NCBI GenBank assembly: GCA_045039925.1
Contig: CP108400.1
Coordinates: 6,200,001 to 6,264,000 of the forward strand
DNA length: 64,000 nucleotides
DNA from: Yinghuangia sp045039925
GTDB lineage: Bacteria; Actinomycetota; Actinomycetes; Streptomycetales; Streptomycetaceae
Direction of reading: 5' to 3'
Made by a program: the position numbers and the translations under genes. Below the pieces are notes generated by a model. The model had not been told where the DNA came from. It made no database searches and saw only the letters and a list, made by a program, of their open reading frames with translations. Each line of letters begins with the position of its first letter. Positions within the stretch are counted from its first letter, which is position 1. Below, one piece after another: positions 40,748-49,529 of this stretch.

Positions 40748-41857
40748 TCACTTCCCTTCCAGCGCCTTCTCCGCGTCCGCCTTGGCCTTCTCGTAGATGG
40801 CCTGTGAGCGCTGCTCGCCGCGGAGGGTGAGGGTGTCGCGGATGACCCGGTCCAGGTCGTCGCCGGCCAGCTCGACCTTGGGGTCGCCCTTGGCCGGATC
40901 GATGCGGTTGTCCGGGCCCGGGTAGCCGCCGACCAGGAAGACCCCGTAGCGGCCGACCGAGTTGGTCTGCCGGATGCACGTGACCCCGGGCTTTTCCGGC
41001 GTGGTCTGCGGGCACAGCTCCTTGACCGGGCCGCCGGGCAGGCCCAGCAGCGAGGCCTCGTGGTTGCCGTTGCCCTCGGCCGCGGCGCCCTTGGCGTCGT
41101 CCGGCGTGGCGAACGCGGCGACCGCGATGGTGGCCGCGGTGCCGTCGGGCCCGGTGACGGTGGCCCGGATGATCTGGACGCACGCCTTGGTGCGCAGGAT
41201 GTTGCCGAGCACGGGGTTGGCGGCGTCCGCGCAGGTGTTGTCCAGGCGCTTGGCGACGACGTTGTAGACGCGGCCGTCGATGCCGAGGCGCGCGGTCGGG
41301 AACAGCTCCTCGGGCGTGAAGGGCCCGTTGTCGAGCTGCGGGTCGGCGAGGACCTTGTCGCTGCCGGGCGCCGGCGGGACGGTCGGCACCGGCTTGAAGG
41401 TGGGTTTGCCCGTCCCCGACGCGTCCGCGGGGTCCTGGGTGGGCGCGGTCTGCGCCGCCGGGCCGGAGCCGTCGTCCGACGACGTGCTCAGCCACGCGGC
41501 GGTGACCCCGACGGCGGCCAGGACCGCCAGCGCGACGCCGACGCGCAGTTTGTTGGTACGGGCCCGCGCGCGGCGCCGGCTCTCGCGGTCGGCGAGGGCG
41601 CCCCAGTCGGGGTTGCCGGCGGCCGAGGCGGCGGTGCCGCGGCCGGACCGTGCCCGGCGGGCGGCGGCGCGGCCCCCGGTGCGGCGGCGCGTGCCGCCGG
41701 GGGGTCTCGCGGGGCCGGACTGCGCTGCCCCGTAAGGGTCTTGGTGCTGGTCCCCGGTGTCGTCCAGGGGTGTTCCGGGTCGTATGGTCCACGGCGCCGG
41801 TTCGGCCGGGCCCGGGTGTTCCCGGCCGCCCCCGTTGCCGTTGGTGTCCGCGCTCAC
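40748..41857 (-). CDS. Membrane-anchored extracytoplasmic protein of unknown function
   Basis: I did not recognise this 369-residue protein. The frame is open further upstream, but GTG 41857 has GGGAGG 5 bp before it. Residues 1-105 are a cytosolic Pro/Gly/Arg-rich region. A single transmembrane segment (LRVGVALAVLAAVGVTAAWL) follows near 105-125, then a Ser/Asp/Pro linker. The extracellular domain from about 165 has four cysteines (TCADAA, KACVQI, LCPQTT, VTCIRQ) that could form disulfides, and it ends in a charged helix (YEKAKADAEKALEGK). It is divergent from rplM. Confidence 0.75.
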   Translation of the reverse strand: MSADTNGNGGGREHPGPAEPAPWTIRPGTPLDDTGDQHQDPYGAAQSGPARPPGGTRRRTGGRAAARRARSGRGTAASAAGNPDWGALADRESRRRARARTNKLRVGVALAVLAAVGVTAAWLSTSSDDGSGPAAQTAPTQDPADASGTGKPTFKPVPTVPPAPGSDKVLADPQLDNGPFTPEELFPTARLGIDGRVYNVVAKRLDNTCADAANPVLGNILRTKACVQIIRATVTGPDGTAATIAVAAFATPDDAKGAAAEGNGNHEASLLGLPGGPVKELCPQTTPEKPGVTCIRQTNSVGRYGVFLVGGYPGPDNRIDPAKGDPKVELAGDDLDRVIRDTLTLRGEQRSQAIYEKAKADAEKALEGK

Positions 41858-42066
41858 CGCAGCCTCCCAGCGAATTTCCCGCGGCTTGGTCGGGCGCCGG
41901 GCCCGCTCGGGCCCGGTCCGGGCCTCGTGCCGGGCCCCCGCCATGGGCCCGCAGCATACTGTCGGCGGGCCGGTGCGCTGGTACGTGGTCGGAACCGCTC
42001 GTACGGGCGGATACCATTGATCGGCAGGGGAGGGGGCTCGGGGAGCACAGCCCCCCGAGGCTCGTT

Positions 42067-42096
42067 TTGACCGGCACCGCGTAAACCCGGTATTCT
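42067..42096 (+). promoter_or_regulatory. Promoter of rplM-rpsI
   Basis: TTGACC (42067-42072) and TATTCT (42091-42096) with an 18-bp spacer form a strong vegetative promoter, giving a leader of about 180 nt. The rest of 41858-42282 (425 bp, divergent with the membrane protein) shows no further clear element. Confidence 0.7.
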
Positions 42097-42282
42097 GCCG
42101 GTTCGTTGTGCGTATTGGCTTGCATGAGTGAAGTCGGTACGCCGGGCGCCGCAAGAGACCCCCGGCAGCACCCCGCATGCTCTGAGATCGAGATCTGAGA
42201 TCGACATCGCGTGGGAGCCGTCGGGCCCAGCCAAGCGCCATCCCGCCAGCACACACTCACGAAGAAGCGAAGGCTATCGACC

Positions 42283-42726
42283 GTGCGCACGTACAGCCCT
42301 AAGCCCGGCGACGTCCAGCGTCAGTGGCACGTCATCGACGCGACCGATGTCGTGCTCGGCCGTCTGTCCACCCAGGCCGCTGCCCTGCTCCGGGGCAAGC
42401 ACAAGCCGGTGTACGCGCCGCACGTCGACACCGGCGATTTCGTCATCATTGTGAACGCGGACAAGGTTCACCTGTCCGGCAACAAGCGGACCCAGAAGAT
42501 GGCGTACCGCCACTCTGGCCACCCGGGTGGTCTCCGCGCGGTCCGCTACGACGACCTTCTCTCCAAGAACCCGGAGAAGGCAGTCGAGAAGGCCATCAAG
42601 GGCATGCTCCCCAAGAACACCCTGGGCCGGCAGATGCTGTCGAAGCTCAAGGTGTACGCGGGTCCGGAGCACCCGCACCAGGCGCAGCAGCCGGTGCCGT
42701 TCGAGATCATCCAGGTCGCGCAGTAG
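42283..42726 (+). CDS. rplM: 50S ribosomal protein L13
   Basis: L13 (147 residues) is an early 50S assembly protein. The start is GTG 42283 (MRTYSPKPGDVQRQWHVIDA), matching streptomycete L13, with GAAGG upstream. LGRLSTQAAALLRGKHKPVY and KMAYRHSGHPGGLRAVRYDD are conserved. It is paired with rpsI 54 bp downstream. Confidence 0.97.
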   Translation: MRTYSPKPGDVQRQWHVIDATDVVLGRLSTQAAALLRGKHKPVYAPHVDTGDFVIIVNADKVHLSGNKRTQKMAYRHSGHPGGLRAVRYDDLLSKNPEKAVEKAIKGMLPKNTLGRQMLSKLKVYAGPEHPHQAQQPVPFEIIQVAQ

Positions 42727-42780
42727 TCACGGCCACAACACAGCCGCGACGAGCGGCTGAGGATCGCAAAGAGGAGAATC

Positions 42781-43272
42781 GTGGCCGAGACCACCGCTGA
42801 GGCCCCCATCGAGGAGACGACCTCCGAAGAGGTCACCCTCGAGAGCTACACCTCGGAGTCCCTGGCCGGTCGCTTCAGCGACCCGCAGCCGGGTGCCGCC
42901 ACCGGCCGCCGCAAGGAGGCCATCGCCCGCGTGCGCATCGTCCCGGGCACCGGCAAGTGGAAGATCAACGGGCGCACGCTCGAGCAGTACTTCCCGAACA
43001 AGGTCCACCAGCAGCTCGTCAACGAGCCGTTCAAGATCCTTGAGCTGGACGAGAAGTACGACGTCATCGCCCGTATCGGCGGCGGCGGCGTGTCCGGCCA
43101 GGCCGGCGCGCTGCGCCTGGGTGTGGCCCGTGCGCTCAACGAGGCGGACGTCGAGCTGAACCGTCCGGCGCTGAAGAAGGCCGGCTTCCTGACTCGTGAC
43201 CCGCGCGCCACCGAGCGCAAGAAGCCGGGTCTGAAGAAGGCCCGTAAGGCTCCGCAGTACAGCAAGCGCTAA
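42781..43272 (+). CDS. rpsI: 30S ribosomal protein S9
   Basis: S9 (163 residues) reaches into the P site through its C-terminal tail. It starts at GTG 42781 after GAGGAG. The first 38 residues are an acidic actinobacterial extension. GRRKEAIARVRIVPGTGKWK, GGGVSGQAGALRLGVARAL and the tail KKARKAPQYSKR are as expected. A very strong terminator follows. Confidence 0.97.
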   Translation: MAETTAEAPIEETTSEEVTLESYTSESLAGRFSDPQPGAATGRRKEAIARVRIVPGTGKWKINGRTLEQYFPNKVHQQLVNEPFKILELDEKYDVIARIGGGGVSGQAGALRLGVARALNEADVELNRPALKKAGFLTRDPRATERKKPGLKKARKAPQYSKR

Positions 43273-43297
43273 ATCCGGCGCGGGCAGCCTGCATTTT

Positions 43298-43346
43298 GCA
43301 TCGGGCCCCGGGGCACAGAGTCTGTGCCCCGGGGCCCGATGCTTTT
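43298..43346 (+). terminator. Terminator of rplM-rpsI
   Basis: Two perfect 22-nt arms (43298-43319 and 43321-43342), separated by a single G, are followed by TTTT (43343-43346). It is among the longest perfect hairpins in the window. Confidence 0.93.
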
Positions 43347-43475
43347 CCGGTATTACCCCCGGTGCTTTTGCCCTGACGCGTCTGATCCGTGTTTAGTCCA
43401 TGTGTTTGGTCCATGTCTGATGTGTCGACTGTGTCGACGGCCGCGTGCTCGCGGTGTGATGCGGGAGGTCCGAAG

Positions 43476-44828
43476 GTGGGACGACTCTTCGGTACGGACG
43501 GGGTACGGGGCCTGGCCAACGGCCGGCTGACCGCCGAGCTGGCCCTGGACCTGGCGGTCTGCGCGGCCCGGGTGCTGGGCTCGCAGGGTCGCACCGCGGG
43601 CCACGGGCGGCGGCCGTTCGCCGTGGTGGGCCGCGACCCCCGGGCCTCGGGCGAGTTCCTGGAGGCGGCCGTGGTCGCGGGCCTCGCGGGTGCCGGGGTG
43701 GACGTCTACCGGGCCGGGGTCCTGCCGACTCCCGCGGTCGCGCATCTGACCGGCCTGCTGGGCGCCGACCTGGGCGTCATGCTGTCGGCGAGCCACAACT
43801 CGATGCCGGACAACGGCGTCAAGTTCTTCGCGCGCGGCGGGCACAAGCTCCCGGACGAGGTCGAGGACAGCATCGAGTCGCTGCTCGGCACCGAGTGGGA
43901 CCGTCCGACGGGCGCGCTGGTCGGGCGCGTCCAGGACCATCCCGAGGGCCACGAGCGGTACGTCGACCACCTGCTCGCCACGCTGCCGCACCGCCTGGAC
44001 GGCCTGAAGGTCGTGCTGGACTGCGCCAACGGCGCGTCCTCGCGGGTCGCCCCGGACGCGCTGCGCCAGGCGGGCGCCGAGGTGGTCACCATCCACGCGG
44101 AGCCGAACGGCCTCAACATCAACGAGGGCTGCGGCTCGACGCACCTGGACGACGTGAAGGCGGCCGTGGTCGAGCACGGTGCCGACGCGGGCATCGCGCA
44201 CGACGGCGACGCGGACCGCTGCCTCGCGGTGGACGCGAACGGCCGCGAGGTCGACGGCGACCAGATCCTCGCGGTGCTCGCGCTGGCCATGCGCGACGCC
44301 GGGACGCTGCGCGAGGACACCCTCGTCGCGACCGTCATGTCCAACCTGGGCCTCAAGCTCGCGATGCAGGGCGCCGGCATCAAGATCGTCGAGACCGGGG
44401 TCGGCGACCGGTACGTCCTGGAGGCCATGCAGTCGGGCGGCCTCACGCTCGGCGGCGAGCAGTCCGGCCACGTCGTCATGCTGGACCACGCGACGACCGG
44501 CGACGGCACGCTGACCGCGCTGCACCTGCTGTCGCGGGTCGCGCAGACCGGGCGACCGCTGCACGAGCTGGCCGCGGTCATGACGCGCCTGCCGCAGGTG
44601 CTCATCAACGTGTCGGGGGTGGACCGGACCCGCGTGCAGGCGTCGGCCGGTCTGGCCGCGGCGGTCGCGGAGGCCGAGGCGCGGCTGGGCGGCGGCGGCC
44701 GGGTGCTGCTGCGTCCGTCGGGCACCGAGCCGCTGGTGCGGGTCATGGTCGAGGCGCAGACGCACGAGCAGGCGGAGCGCGAGGCCGGGGCGCTGGCCGA
44801 CGTCGTACGCGCCGAGCTGGCGGTCTGA
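43476..44828 (+). CDS. glmM: Phosphoglucosamine mutase
   Basis: Converts glucosamine-6-phosphate to glucosamine-1-phosphate on the way to UDP-GlcNAc. GTG 43476 (MGRLFGTDGVRGLANGRLTA) has GGGAGG upstream; the longer open frame lacks homology. It is 450 residues. The phosphoserine is S106 in LSASHNSMPDNG. The metal loop is HDGDADR (about 245-251), and the sugar-phosphate loop LRPSGTEPLVRVM is near the end. It works with GlmS, encoded 2 kb downstream. Confidence 0.97.
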   Translation: MGRLFGTDGVRGLANGRLTAELALDLAVCAARVLGSQGRTAGHGRRPFAVVGRDPRASGEFLEAAVVAGLAGAGVDVYRAGVLPTPAVAHLTGLLGADLGVMLSASHNSMPDNGVKFFARGGHKLPDEVEDSIESLLGTEWDRPTGALVGRVQDHPEGHERYVDHLLATLPHRLDGLKVVLDCANGASSRVAPDALRQAGAEVVTIHAEPNGLNINEGCGSTHLDDVKAAVVEHGADAGIAHDGDADRCLAVDANGREVDGDQILAVLALAMRDAGTLREDTLVATVMSNLGLKLAMQGAGIKIVETGVGDRYVLEAMQSGGLTLGGEQSGHVVMLDHATTGDGTLTALHLLSRVAQTGRPLHELAAVMTRLPQVLINVSGVDRTRVQASAGLAAAVAEAEARLGGGGRVLLRPSGTEPLVRVMVEAQTHEQAEREAGALADVVRAELAV

Positions 44829-44842
44829 TCCTTCGCAGATTT

Positions 44843-44876
44843 GCGGCCCCCGTCCCGGACTCCGGGCGGGGGCCGC
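44843..44876. terminator. Terminator between glmM and the convergent DUF389 gene
   Basis: GCGGCCCCCG (44843-44852) pairs with CGGGGGCCGC (44867-44876), and CCCGG/CCGGG continues the stem past one bulged T. It can serve both convergent genes. Confidence 0.8.
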
Positions 44877-44921
44877 GCTGTTGCCGCGCGGGAGGGCGCC
44901 TCAGCCGGCCTCAGTCGCGCC

Positions 44922-45881
44922 TCAGTCGCGCTTCAGGCCGGGTACGCCCGGGCGGTGCCTTCCGTGCGTCTTGCGCCACGCGTACCGCTGAAGGAGCAGG
45001 GTGCCGGTGCCGGCGACGACGATCGCGGCGAGGTTCAGGCCGAGTTGGCCGAGCGAGCCGCCCGCCTGGCCGAGGTCGCCGTACGCCACCGCCACCGCCG
45101 CGTTGGCGGCCGCCGGCACCGTGGTGACCGAGATCAGCACGCCGATCAGCGCCCCGGACTTCGACGACGTGAGCGACAGGATGCCCGCGACACCGGCGAG
45201 GAAGGCGACCCAGAAGGACAACCAGTCCGGCTGGTAGATGAACGACGTCTGCGGGCGGTCCGCTTCGAGCATGTCCTTGCTGAAATCGCCCGACCAGGTG
45301 AGCAGCCACGTGAAGGCGATCGTGAGCACCATCGCGACCGGGAAGCCCGCGACGAGGGCGAGGGCGGACCGGGCGGCGAGGTCGCGGCGGCGCTGCACGG
45401 TGGCCACGCAGAGCCCGGCCAGCGGGCCGAACTCCGGTCCCACGACCATCGCTCCGACGATGAGGATGGGGTTGTCGAGGAGCACGCCGCACGCGGCGAT
45501 CATGGTGGCGATCGCCAGGAACGCGAGGAACGTGACGGTGAACGTCGACTCCTCGGACGTCGCCTCGGTGATCTGCTCCCACACCACGGCGTCGGCGCCC
45601 TCGCCCGGCGCGTCCAGCTCGGCCTCGCGCGCCGAACGGGACAGCGCGACGTCGAGGTTCTCCAGCGCGATCGCGCCGTCCTCGTCGATGCCGAGCGCGC
45701 GCAGGTCGTCGAGCACGAGGTTCGCCGACTCGCGGGCGACGTCGCACGCGATCACGTCGCCGGGCGGCGACACCGCGACACCCGGCCATACGACCAGGTG
45801 GGTGACGCCCGGTTCCGCTTCGAGGAGGCGGCGCACGGCACCGGACTTCTCGCGCGGCACGATGGCCCTCAGATGCAGCAT
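44922..45881 (-). CDS. DUF389 membrane protein
   Basis: A 319-residue protein of the DUF389 (TIGR00341-type) family, function unknown. Residues 1-125 form a soluble alpha/beta domain (MLHLRAIVPREKSGAVRRLL). The C-terminal half has about six transmembrane helices, including FLAFLAIATMIAACGVLLDN, and the family motif NPILIVGAMVVGPEFGPLAG. It starts 16 bp after coaA on the same strand and is probably co-transcribed with it. The stop lies in an 11-bp tandem repeat (44911-44932). Confidence 0.88.
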   Translation of the reverse strand: MLHLRAIVPREKSGAVRRLLEAEPGVTHLVVWPGVAVSPPGDVIACDVARESANLVLDDLRALGIDEDGAIALENLDVALSRSAREAELDAPGEGADAVVWEQITEATSEESTFTVTFLAFLAIATMIAACGVLLDNPILIVGAMVVGPEFGPLAGLCVATVQRRRDLAARSALALVAGFPVAMVLTIAFTWLLTWSGDFSKDMLEADRPQTSFIYQPDWLSFWVAFLAGVAGILSLTSSKSGALIGVLISVTTVPAAANAAVAVAYGDLGQAGGSLGQLGLNLAAIVVAGTGTLLLQRYAWRKTHGRHRPGVPGLKRD

Positions 45882-45897
45882 GTGCGGACGGTACGGC

Positions 45898-46875
45898 TCA
45901 CAGCTTGCGCAGGCGCAGCCGACTCACCGTGTGGTCCGTGTCCTTGCGGAGGACGAGGGTCGCCCGGCCGCGCGTGGGCAGGACGTTCTGCACGAGGTTG
46001 AGTTCGTTGATGTCGCGCCAGATGCCCTCCGCGTAGGAGACGGCTTCTTCCTCGGTCATGGCGGCGTAGCGGCGGAAGTACGAGGCCGGGTCCCGGAACG
46101 CGGTCTGACGCAGCTTCAGGAACCGGTCCAGGTACCAGCGCCGGATGTCGGAGGTGCGCGCGTCGACGTACACGCTGAAGTCGAAGAAGTCCGACACCGC
46201 GAGGCGGGGGCGGCCGTCCGCGCCGACCCGGGCCGGCTGGAGGACGTTGAGGCCCTCGACGATGAGGATGTCGGGCTGGCGTACGAAGAGGCGTTCCTCG
46301 GGGACGATGTCGTACGTCAGGTGCGAGTAGACCGGCGCGCCGACCTCGGGCTTCCCCGCCTTGACATCGGCGACGAAGCGCACCAGGGCGCGCTGGTCGT
46401 ACGACTCCGGGAAGCCTTTGCGGTGCATGATGCCGCGCCGCTCCAACTCGGCGTTGGGGTAGAGGAATCCGTCGGTGGTCAGCAGCGCCACGTGCGGATG
46501 GTCGGGCCAGCGGGCCAGGAGTTCGCGCAGGATGCGGGCGGTGGTGCTCTTGCCGACCGCGACACTGCCGGCGACGCCTATGACGAAGGGCGTGGTGCGG
46601 CGCTCGTCGTTGCCGAGGAACGTGGTGAGGGCGGAGTTGAGGCCGCGCGTGGCGCCCACGTAGAGGTTGAGGAGCCGGGACAGCGGGAGGTAGACGTCGG
46701 TCACCTCGTCGAGGTCGACGACGTCGCCGAGGCCCCGCAGCCGTTCCAGTTCGTCGGCGGTCAGGGGCAGCGGTGTACTTGCCCGGAGCCGGCTCCACGC
46801 CTCGCGGTCGAGTTCGACGTACGGGGACAGGTCGCGTGCCGTGCCGGGTGTCACGATGGTGTGCACACCACACAT
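45898..46875 (-). CDS. coaA: Pantothenate kinase (type I)
   Basis: ATP-dependent phosphorylation of pantothenate, the first step of coenzyme A synthesis. I choose ATG 46875 (MCGVHTIVTPGTARDL), with GTG 46866 as an alternative, giving 325 residues. The P-loop GVAGSVAVGKST lies at 100-111. TTDGFLYPN, RKGFPESYD and IVEGLNVLQ are the PanK-I signatures. It is divergent from glmS (77 bp gap). A perfect 14-bp palindrome TGGTGTGCACACCA (46857-46870) overlaps its first codons. Confidence 0.95.
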   Translation of the reverse strand: MCGVHTIVTPGTARDLSPYVELDREAWSRLRASTPLPLTADELERLRGLGDVVDLDEVTDVYLPLSRLLNLYVGATRGLNSALTTFLGNDERRTTPFVIGVAGSVAVGKSTTARILRELLARWPDHPHVALLTTDGFLYPNAELERRGIMHRKGFPESYDQRALVRFVADVKAGKPEVGAPVYSHLTYDIVPEERLFVRQPDILIVEGLNVLQPARVGADGRPRLAVSDFFDFSVYVDARTSDIRRWYLDRFLKLRQTAFRDPASYFRRYAAMTEEEAVSYAEGIWRDINELNLVQNVLPTRGRATLVLRKDTDHTVSRLRLRKL

Positions 46876-46952
46876 TGTCCCCGGGGCCACCGCGCGTCCG
46901 CGCCCCGGGCTGCTCCGCACGTTGGTTCGGACGACCGTTTAAGCTGACCCCC

Positions 46953-48803
46953 ATGTGCGGCATCGTTGGATACGTAGGTGGTCAGTCGGCGCTCGACGTC
47001 GTCATCGAGGGGCTGCGCCGCCTCGAATACCGGGGCTATGACTCCGCGGGCGTGGCAGTGCTCGCGGACGGCGCGCTGGTCAGCGACAAGAAGGCCGGCA
47101 AGCTGGCCAACCTCGAGAAGTCGTTGACCGAGTCCCCGCTCGCGGTCGGTCCGACCGGTATCGGGCACACCCGCTGGGCGACGCACGGCGCGCCCACCGA
47201 TGCCAACGCGCATCCGCACCTGGACAACGCGGGCCGGGTCGCGGTCGTCCACAACGGCATCATCGAGAACTTCGCCATACTGCGCGCCGAGTTGGCCGAG
47301 CGCGGCCACACGCTGCTGTCCGAGACGGACACCGAGGTGGTGACCCACCTCCTGGCCGAGCACTTCGAGCCGTCGGGCGGCGACCTGGCCGAGGCGATGC
47401 GCCGCGTGTGCCGCCTGCTGGAGGGCGCGTTCACGCTGGTGGCCGTGCACGCCGACGCACCCGGTGTGGTGGTCGGCGCGCGCCGCAACTCGCCGCTGGT
47501 GGTCGGGCGCGGCGAGGGGGAGAACTTCCTCGCGTCGGACGTCGCGGCGTTCATCTCGCACACGCGCGAGGCCGTCGAGCTGGGCCAGGACCAGGTGGTC
47601 GAACTGCGCGCCGACGGCGTGACGATCACCGACTTCGAGGGCAACCCGGGCACGTTCCGCGAGTACCACGTGGACTGGGACGCGTCGGCCGCCGAGAAGG
47701 ACGGCTACGACTACTTCATGCTCAAGGAGATCGCCGAGCAGCCGAAGGCGGTCGCCGACACCCTGCTGGGCCGGATCGGCACCGACGGGCGCCTGCGCCT
47801 GGACGAGGTGCGCATCCCGGACCAGGTGCTGCGCGAGGTCGACAAGGTCGTCATCATCGCGTGCGGCACGTCGTTCCACGCCGCGATGATCGCCAAGTAC
47901 GCGATCGAGCACTGGACGCGCGTGCCCTGCGAGGTGGAGCTGGCCAGCGAGTTCCGCTACCGGGACCCGATCCTGGACCGGCAGACGCTGGTGATAACGA
48001 TCTCGCAGTCCGGCGAGACCATGGACACCCTGATGGCGCAGCGGCACGCGCGCGAGCAGGGCGCCAAGGTGCTGGCGATCTGCAACACCAACGGCTCGAC
48101 GATGCCGCGCGAGGCCGACGCCGTGCTGTACACGCACGCGGGCCCCGAGGTCGCGGTCGCGTCGACCAAGGCGTTCCTGACGCAGTTGGTGGCGTGCTAC
48201 CTGGTCGCGCTGTACCTCGGGCAGGTGCGCGGCACCAAGTGGGGCGACGAGATCACCGAGGTGATCGAGCAGCTGGCCGCGATGCCGGAGCAGGTCGAGA
48301 AGGTCCTCGACACCATGGAGCCGGTACGCGACCTCGCGCGTTCGCTGCGGGACGCGACCTCGGTGCTGTTCCTGGGCCGCCACGTCGGCTTCCCGGTGGC
48401 GCTGGAGGGTGCGCTCAAGCTCAAGGAGCTGGCGTACATGCACGCCGAGGGCTTCGCGGCGGGCGAGCTCAAGCACGGTCCGATCGCGCTGATCGAGGAC
48501 GGCCTGCCGGTCGTCGTGGTGGTGCCGTCGCCGCGCGGGCGCAGCGTGCTGCACGACAAGATCGTGTCGAACATCCAGGAGATCCGGGCGCGCGGTGCCA
48601 TGACGATCGTGATCGCCGAGGAGGGGGACGAGGCGGTCGTGCCGTACGCGGACCACCTCATCCGCATCCCGGTCACGCCGGTGCTGCTCCAGCCGCTGGT
48701 GGCGACGGTGCCGCTCCAGGTGTTCGCGTGCGAGCTGGCGACCGCCAAGGGCCACGAGGTGGACCAGCCGCGCAACCTGGCCAAGTCGGTCACCGTCGAA
48801 TGA
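46953..48803 (+). CDS. glmS: Glutamine-fructose-6-phosphate aminotransferase
   Basis: Makes glucosamine-6-phosphate from fructose-6-phosphate and glutamine. ATG 46953 (MCGIVGYVGGQSALDVVIEG) leaves C2 as the glutaminase nucleophile. The product is 616 residues. The N-terminal amidotransferase domain (about 1-235, with GHTRWATHG and HNGIIEN) is followed by two SIS domains (TSFHAA, SQSGETMDTL) and the end PRNLAKSVTVE with the conserved lysine. No Shine-Dalgarno is visible (CTGACCCCC precedes ATG), so the mRNA may be leaderless. Confidence 0.97.
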   Translation: MCGIVGYVGGQSALDVVIEGLRRLEYRGYDSAGVAVLADGALVSDKKAGKLANLEKSLTESPLAVGPTGIGHTRWATHGAPTDANAHPHLDNAGRVAVVHNGIIENFAILRAELAERGHTLLSETDTEVVTHLLAEHFEPSGGDLAEAMRRVCRLLEGAFTLVAVHADAPGVVVGARRNSPLVVGRGEGENFLASDVAAFISHTREAVELGQDQVVELRADGVTITDFEGNPGTFREYHVDWDASAAEKDGYDYFMLKEIAEQPKAVADTLLGRIGTDGRLRLDEVRIPDQVLREVDKVVIIACGTSFHAAMIAKYAIEHWTRVPCEVELASEFRYRDPILDRQTLVITISQSGETMDTLMAQRHAREQGAKVLAICNTNGSTMPREADAVLYTHAGPEVAVASTKAFLTQLVACYLVALYLGQVRGTKWGDEITEVIEQLAAMPEQVEKVLDTMEPVRDLARSLRDATSVLFLGRHVGFPVALEGALKLKELAYMHAEGFAAGELKHGPIALIEDGLPVVVVVPSPRGRSVLHDKIVSNIQEIRARGAMTIVIAEEGDEAVVPYADHLIRIPVTPVLLQPLVATVPLQVFACELATAKGHEVDQPRNLAKSVTVE

Positions 48804-48880
48804 CGGCAGGCACCTGACGGGTGTCCCGGGGGCCTGCGGGCCTGCGCCTGTGCGGCTCCCGGGGCCCGGGGTTCCCGGCT

Positions 48881-48917
48881 CATGGCACGGACATCATTCT
48901 CATGGCACGGACATCAT
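48881..48917 (+). repeat. Direct repeat around the GNAT start codon
   Basis: CATGGCACGGACATCAT occurs at 48881-48897 and 48901-48917. The first ATG (48882) opens an 18-codon frame that overlaps the second start (48902). Confidence 0.85.
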
Positions 48918-49441
48918 GCGGTGTCGATCTGGTCGACCTGACGGTCCCGGACGACGGTGAGGAGGCGGAGCCGCGTATTGCGCGGCTCCGCGGTGCGGTG
49001 CGCGTGCTCGCGCCGCGGGCCGACCAGGAGGAGTTCTCGGGACGGGCGGCGGACACGCTGCCGGTCGCGGACCGGGACCCGTTCCGCACGCCGTACGCAG
49101 TCGTGCACGACGGCACCGCGGTCGGGTTCGGCGTGCTGGACGTGCAGGGCTACCTCGACGAGATCGCCGGCGAACCGGGGCGGGCGGTGCTGCTGCGCGG
49201 GTTCTACATCGGCGCGGGGTGGCAGCGTCGCGGGTTCGGCGGTGCGGCGATCCGGGCGCTGCCGGCGGCCGCGCGGGCGCTCGCGCCGTGGGCGGAGGTG
49301 CTGATGCTCACGGTGAACGTGCGCAACGAGGGCGCGGTGCGGGCGTACCTGGCGGGCGGGTTCGTCGACGAGGGGCGGCGGTACTTCGGCGGCGGCGCGG
49401 GGCCCCAGCACGTACTGCGGTTGGAACTCGGGGCGTCCTGA
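48902..49441 (+). CDS. GNAT-family N-acetyltransferase
   Basis: A 179-residue protein, probably an acetyl-CoA-dependent N-acetyltransferase; substrate unknown. The frame opens at 48821, but homology-like sequence begins after MARTSCGVDLVDLTVPDD, so ATG 48902 is preferred despite lacking a ribosome site. The acetyl-CoA loop is read in LLRGFYIGAGWQRRGFGGAA (Q/RxxGxG/A type). LTVNVRNEGAVRAYLAGGFV is the C-terminal GNAT motif. The start lies in the second copy of a 17-bp direct repeat. Confidence 0.75.
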   Translation: MARTSCGVDLVDLTVPDDGEEAEPRIARLRGAVRVLAPRADQEEFSGRAADTLPVADRDPFRTPYAVVHDGTAVGFGVLDVQGYLDEIAGEPGRAVLLRGFYIGAGWQRRGFGGAAIRALPAAARALAPWAEVLMLTVNVRNEGAVRAYLAGGFVDEGRRYFGGGAGPQHVLRLELGAS

Positions 49442-49451
49442 GGGGCGTTCC

Positions 49452-49515
49452 GTGCCGCGGTGCCGGGTGCCGGGTGCCGGGTGCCGCGGGCCGGGTGCCG
49501 GGGTGCCGGGGTGCC
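49452..49515. repeat. Tandem GTGCCGGG simple repeat
   Basis: About eight copies of 7-8-bp units (GTGCCGGG, GTGCCGCG, GTGCCGGG) fill the gap between the GNAT and MarR stops. The two genes are convergent and no hairpin terminator is seen. Confidence 0.85.
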
Positions 49516-49529
49516 GTACGTCGGCCGCG

